A DNA stretch of 64,000 bases, from contig JBGCFP010000032.1 of the NCBI GenBank assembly GCA_045107005.1, positions 25,794 through 89,793 of the forward strand, read 5' to 3'. Shown piece by piece: positions 61,402 to 64,000 of this stretch (positions are counted from its first letter, which is position 1; each line of letters begins with the position of its first letter). Source of the stretch: JBCCMA01 sp045107005 (GTDB lineage: Bacteria; Pseudomonadota; Gammaproteobacteria; Steroidobacterales; JBCCMA01). Made by a program: the position numbers and the translations under genes. The notes beneath the pieces are model-generated. The model ran no database searches, was not told where the DNA came from, and saw nothing but the letters and a program-made list of their open reading frames with translations.

Positions 61402-61500
61402 GGCTAACGCCAAAGATCAGCTGCAATTGCAAAAGACGTGAGGCTTGGCGCAGCCAAACGCGGGGCAATTGCAATTGTCGGCTGCAGCGCCACGTTAGGC
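61402..61500 (-). other. attC site (NERD cassette)
   Basis: A 99-bp site with cores GGCTAAC (61402-61408) and GTTAGGC (61494-61500), stems CAGCTGCAATTGCAA / GCAATTGCAATTGTCGGCTG and a tip AGGCTTGGCG/GCCAAACG. It is highly similar in length and sequence to the sites at 62287 and 63135. Confidence 0.85.
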
Positions 61501-61551
61501 GGCGCCGAGACGATCCACAGCTCATCGCATCTACCTGGACATAGGAAAGCT

Positions 61552-62280
61552 CTACACATTGCCATGTCTGCGCTCCAGGCTCCGAACATGCTCAATATCT
61601 GTTTGACCACTGATGGCTAGACGTGCCGTCTCAAGCCGACCAACACAAAATTGCACTCGATTCAGTGACATCACTTCCACTGTTTTGTTGCTAATAAATT
61701 CGATGAAATTCGGGAGATTGTAGACTCCACTTGGAGTCTCGGTCTTAAATTCCGCCTCGCCCGTGAATACCACGACGGACGTAATCGCCTCGGGCGGCAA
61801 GAAATCTAGTAGTCCCCTCACAGCACGGACGTGTCGTGAATTCTGAAATATCGGACTCTGGAACCTGAACTTCTTCTTGAAAAAGACTTGCGTCCAATTC
61901 GCGCTTCCTTCACTCGCAAAAATCCACCCGCTGTAGTCTTTGGTTTCAATAACGAAAACACCAAATCTTGAAACAAGAATGTGATCAACTTGAGTTGTTC
62001 CGTCCTCAAGCTGGATGGTCATATGATTCATCAGATGGTAGTCAGGGGGATCGAAATTCGTTTGAATGATATTAGACAACAACGCTTCGCCACGATTCTG
62101 ATAAACGGAGACGCTGCGGGCGCGGCGTTCTATGTAGCGACCAATGACATAGCCAAAGGAAAGTGTGATCGCGAAGAAGAGAGCCTCTTCCTTCCAATCG
62201 GTGCCAATTCGCAAAAACTGCTCTATCACAAAGTGGTCCGCCAAACTTGAGAATCCTTGCTTAAGCTCAGCGAAACTCAC
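61552..62280 (-). CDS. NERD-domain (nuclease-related) protein, cassette gene
   Basis: A 242-residue protein. An N-terminal hydrophobic helix ('EALFFAITLSFGYVIGRYIE') anchors it. The NERD domain follows: 'NRGEALLSNIIQTNFDPPDY', 'VDHILVSRFGVFVIETKDYS' (D...ExK), 'WIFASEGSANWTQVFFKKKF' and 'SPIFQNSRHVRAVRGLLDFL'. NERD proteins are nuclease-related and of unclear role. The GTG at 62280 starts 7 nt from the attC core, typical of cassette genes that rely on an upstream promoter. Confidence 0.85.
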   Translation of the reverse strand: MSFAELKQGFSSLADHFVIEQFLRIGTDWKEEALFFAITLSFGYVIGRYIERRARSVSVYQNRGEALLSNIIQTNFDPPDYHLMNHMTIQLEDGTTQVDHILVSRFGVFVIETKDYSGWIFASEGSANWTQVFFKKKFRFQSPIFQNSRHVRAVRGLLDFLPPEAITSVVVFTGEAEFKTETPSGVYNLPNFIEFISNKTVEVMSLNRVQFCVGRLETARLAISGQTDIEHVRSLERRHGNV

Positions 62281-62286
62281 CTAGCC

Positions 62287-62379
62287 GCCTAACAACAAAG
62301 CTGCAATTGCAAAAGACGCGAGGCTTGGCGTCGCCAAACGAGTGGCTTTTGCAACAGTCAGCTGCATCGTTTTTTAGGC
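62287..62379 (-). other. attC site (Spy-like cassette)
   Basis: 93 bp, cores GCCTAAC (62287-62293) and TTTAGGC (62373-62379; one base off GTTAGGC), stems AGCTGCAATTGCAAAAG / CTTTTGCAACAGTCAGCTG and tip AGGCTTGGCG/GCCAAACG. Confidence 0.85.
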
Positions 62380-62461
62380 GGCACAAGTTTAGCTCGAAGA
62401 TGAATCAACTTGACCTCCTTGCTGGTCAGCATTTGGCCAGAAGCGACCGTTCGGTGGCTTG

Positions 62462-63004
62462 TCAATTGTGGTCCTTTGGATGTTCAGAGTGGTCATGTGC
62501 CGCTCCACGATATCCACGGGTTTCGTCATACTTGGCGATCTGTTCAGCTGAGAGTAGCCGCTTTTGACGTAAGTGAGCTTCCAAATGAACAAACCTGAGC
62601 TGAGCTCGTATCTTGCCCAGATTCAACAACGAACTTTCTAACGACTCTGGCGTGATCGCTCCCTGGGAGAATTCTCTATCGAGCGCCATCTCCCCCTCAA
62701 TCAACTCTTCACCAAGAAGCACGGCGCTAGACCGCATTTCTTTAAAGAGTGCTTCTGTTTCAGAGACCTGAGATGGACTCAGGCCAAGATTATCCACTAG
62801 CTCCAGAACATGTTTTGGGCCAGGGTAGTGATTTAGCTCCGCGAGCTTTGCAAACCCCATTCCCGCTCCGGACAGAAGAGATTCGACTTCCGCCGAGGAC
62901 ATCGATTTAATTGAACGGCGTTCTTCCCCCGCATACGGTGACTCATCGGCTGCAAGTGACAAGCCAGACATCAACGTCATCACTGCCAATATTGTGTATT
63001 TCAT
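62462..63004 (-). CDS. Periplasmic Spy/CpxP-like protein, cassette gene
   Basis: A 180-residue exported protein starting at ATG 63004 (GGAGATCAGCAT upstream) with signal 'TILAVMTLMSGLSLAADES'. The helical region 'NLGLSPSQVSETEALFKEM' and 'LRQKRLLSAEQIAKYDETRG' carries the LTxxQ-like pattern of the Spy/CpxP and heavy-metal-sensor family. The C-terminus is His/Asp-rich ('AHDHSEHPKDHN'), which suggests metal binding. It may be a chaperone or metal sensor; no partner kinase is nearby. Confidence 0.75.
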   Translation of the reverse strand: MKYTILAVMTLMSGLSLAADESPYAGEERRSIKSMSSAEVESLLSGAGMGFAKLAELNHYPGPKHVLELVDNLGLSPSQVSETEALFKEMRSSAVLLGEELIEGEMALDREFSQGAITPESLESSLLNLGKIRAQLRFVHLEAHLRQKRLLSAEQIAKYDETRGYRGAAHDHSEHPKDHN

Positions 63005-63134
63005 ATGCTGATCTCCAAGCTGGACTCGCTCATTGATCATCTCAAAGAACGCAGTACCAAACAGTTAAAACGGAAAACGCGAGCGTCTGCTTTGGGACAT
63101 GAGAAGTCTTCGCCGCCAAGCATGCTCCCTGCCC

Positions 63135-63233
63135 GCCTCACAATAAAGCTCAGCTGCAATTGAAAATGACGCGAAGCCTGGCGCAGCCGAACGAGCGGCA
63201 TTTTCAATTGTCAGCTGCAGCGCCACGTTAGGC
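63135..63233 (-). other. attC site (SHOCT cassette)
   Basis: 99 bp with GTTAGGC at 63227-63233 and a changed second core, GCCTCAC (63135-63141; GTGAGGC on the minus strand). Long stems CAGCTGCAATTGAAAATG / CATTTTCAATTGTCAGCTG. The changed GTT triplet may lower its recombination. Confidence 0.82.
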
Positions 63234-63240
63234 GGCGCAT

Positions 63241-63741
63241 TCACCGTGCCAACAGCCTACGCTTTTCTTCTTGAAATTCTTCCTCAGAAAGAATACGTCG
63301 TTTCCTAAGATCATCGAGCCGAATTAGCTTCTCGTAGACATCTTCGCTTACATCATCATCGCGCTCGTCATCAACCGAAATATCGATATCCATTTTGGAT
63401 TCGGTAACCAAATCAGCGCGCTCTTTTAGAAAAACACGACCATACTCAGGATCGTCTTTATCTACTACACGGAACTGGTACGTTATCGTTGCAAACCGGC
63501 CAGGCGCAGTTGGTGTTTCTTGCACGTCAAGCGGAATGGCAACTTTACCCTGCGATCTTGCGAAGGCATTCGCTTCTTCGATAACTTTTGCCTTGAATGT
63601 CGCAGCATTTCCGAAGATGCCAGCTTTGTCCGTACGCGCGATCATATAAGTATCCGGCGAAATCTCTGTGACTCCCGGGTTCGCAACGCACCCCCCTAGA
63701 AAAAGACAAAAGAAAAGTGGCAGGCGAAGTGATTTAAGCAC
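63241..63741 (-). CDS. SHOCT-domain lipoprotein, cassette gene
   Basis: A 166-residue lipoprotein: GTG 63741, with GGGAG 7 nt upstream, gives 'LRLPLFFCLFLGGCVANPG' (lipobox LGGC). The middle contains 'MIARTDKAGIFGNAATFKAK' and 'VIEEANAFARSQGKVAIPLD', a common periplasmic lipoprotein module. The end is a SHOCT motif: 'LIRLDDLRKRRILSEEEFQE', 'EKRRLLAR'. SHOCT domains are short oligomerisation modules. Its stop codon is 8 bp from the attC core. Confidence 0.78.
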   Translation of the reverse strand: MLKSLRLPLFFCLFLGGCVANPGVTEISPDTYMIARTDKAGIFGNAATFKAKVIEEANAFARSQGKVAIPLDVQETPTAPGRFATITYQFRVVDKDDPEYGRVFLKERADLVTESKMDIDISVDDERDDDVSEDVYEKLIRLDDLRKRRILSEEEFQEEKRRLLAR

Positions 63742-63873
63742 AAATAGACTCCCAGCAAAAAAAGGGACATTGCGTAACTTTGAATACGTGAGGCTATGAA
63801 TGTACTTTAATTGTGTAGGACTTTCTAAATATCCTTTCATTTATTTTGGCACCTCAATTCTGCACGCCAATAG

Positions 63874-63966
63874 TTAGCGCCACGCCCCAATCGCCATGAT
63901 GATCCAGGCAATTGTGTTGGTATAGAACGACTCAAAAACCGGTGGGTACGCGAGCCTAGGGAACAT
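63874..63966 (-). pseudogene. Short C-terminal fragment of a membrane protein, cassette remnant
   Basis: A 30-residue frame ending 'FYTNTIAWIIMAIGAWR'. Two in-frame stops lie just upstream of its ATG, so it is a remnant or a tiny peptide. Its TAA overlaps a GTTAGCG core (63873-63879), as in the brnA and DUF3883 cassettes. No second core follows before the SHOCT cassette. Confidence 0.35.
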
Positions 63967-64000
63967 TGAGGGTGTCGGGTTTCATCAGAATCTAAGATTG

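Larger units (their letters stand above)
57078..64000 (-). mobile_element. Sedentary integron gene-cassette array (partial, integrase outside the window)
   Basis: Three near-complete attC sites (61402-61500, 62287-62379, 63135-63233) are nearly the same length (93-99 bp). They share the central hairpin tip 'AGGCTTGGCG...GCCAAACG' or a one-to-three base variant, flanking stems with CAGCTGCAATTG, and GTTAGGC/GCCTAAC-type cores at the ends. Four more partial sites lie at 58760, 59650, 59866 and 60751. Almost every gene between is short, unrelated to its neighbours and on the minus strand. Cassette genes read away from the integrase, so intI and attI should lie above 64 kb. The lower boundary near 57.0 kb is uncertain. 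Confidence 0.85.

Noticed and set aside
63841..64000. Search for attI or the start of an integrase gene at the right edge
   Set aside because: Only a GTTAGCG core and a short membrane-protein remnant are visible; nothing resembles a tyrosine recombinase.
1..64000. tRNA, rRNA, riboswitch and origin-like sequences
   Set aside because: No tRNA cloverleaf ends, conserved rRNA text, known riboswitch core or DnaA-box cluster was noticed; a covariance-model scan would be needed to exclude small RNAs.

Overview
The window looks like chromosome from a free-living, probably marine, gammaproteobacterium of fairly high GC. Pointers are a TonB-dependent receptor, a VPxPA-type exosortase sorting signal, GH17 beta-glucanases, a vanadium haloperoxidase, a Bpt-type aminoacyl transferase, molybdenum hydroxylases of the isoquinoline-oxidoreductase type and a chromosomal integron cassette array. 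No rRNA, tRNA, CRISPR array, prophage or replication origin was recognised. All functional calls come from motif and family recognition by eye; no database search was possible.

Layout. 1-4.9 kb: the end of a GH13_18 phosphorylase (probably glucosylglycerate phosphorylase) overlapping a glycerate kinase, then a molybdenum hydroxylase module (IorA, IorB, diheme cytochrome c). 4.9-12.3 kb: a TPR hybrid histidine kinase divergent from a membrane-anchored TIR protein, a CadC-like winged-helix/beta-propeller sensor, an NTF2-like protein and a DJ-1/PfpI protein. 12.4-17.5 kb: a carbohydrate block with a sugar porter, a DUF2721 protein and two overlapping GH17 enzymes, ending in a scar with a truncated LacI regulator facing a truncated secreted protein. 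17.5-37 kb: mostly housekeeping or oxidative-metabolism genes (thioredoxin-like, MDR dehydrogenase, vanadium haloperoxidase, CBS, rhomboid, S41 and S9 peptidases, YtcJ-like amidohydrolase, second IorAB pair, PLP decarboxylase, cupin, pirin).

37.1-45.4 kb is a self-contained catabolic island. It holds a TonB-dependent receptor, a SnoaL-like protein and a six-gene minus-strand operon (methyltransferase, small protein, membrane protein, old-yellow-enzyme/FAD oxidoreductase, HapK/EthD-like barrel, SDR). Both ends carry nearly the same 22-bp palindrome (AATGTTAT-N6-ATAACATT), so the whole island is probably one regulon under a TetR-like repressor encoded elsewhere. The substrate cannot be read from the sequence.

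45.5-57.5 kb: Bpt transferase, an exosortase-sorted beta-propeller protein, a damaged stretch (an esterase-cupin chimera and an M23 fragment), small accessory genes and a large LysM/lysozyme-like/M23 lysin without a signal peptide.

About 57-64 kb is an integron cassette array read on the minus strand. Three near-complete attC sites of 93-99 bp share a common core, and several partial ones surround them. The cassettes encode a SHOCT lipoprotein, a Spy/CpxP-like protein, a NERD protein, BrnT/BrnA toxin-antitoxin, a DUF3883 nuclease-like protein, a PH-domain protein and perhaps a GNAT acetyltransferase. The integrase is not in the window and, from gene polarity, should lie beyond 64 kb. Three copies of a ~50-bp palindromic repeat (GGTGCC...GGCACC) sit exactly where attC halves are missing, and two of them bracket a dockerin/thrombospondin-type secreted protein. 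This is the most unusual structure in the window.
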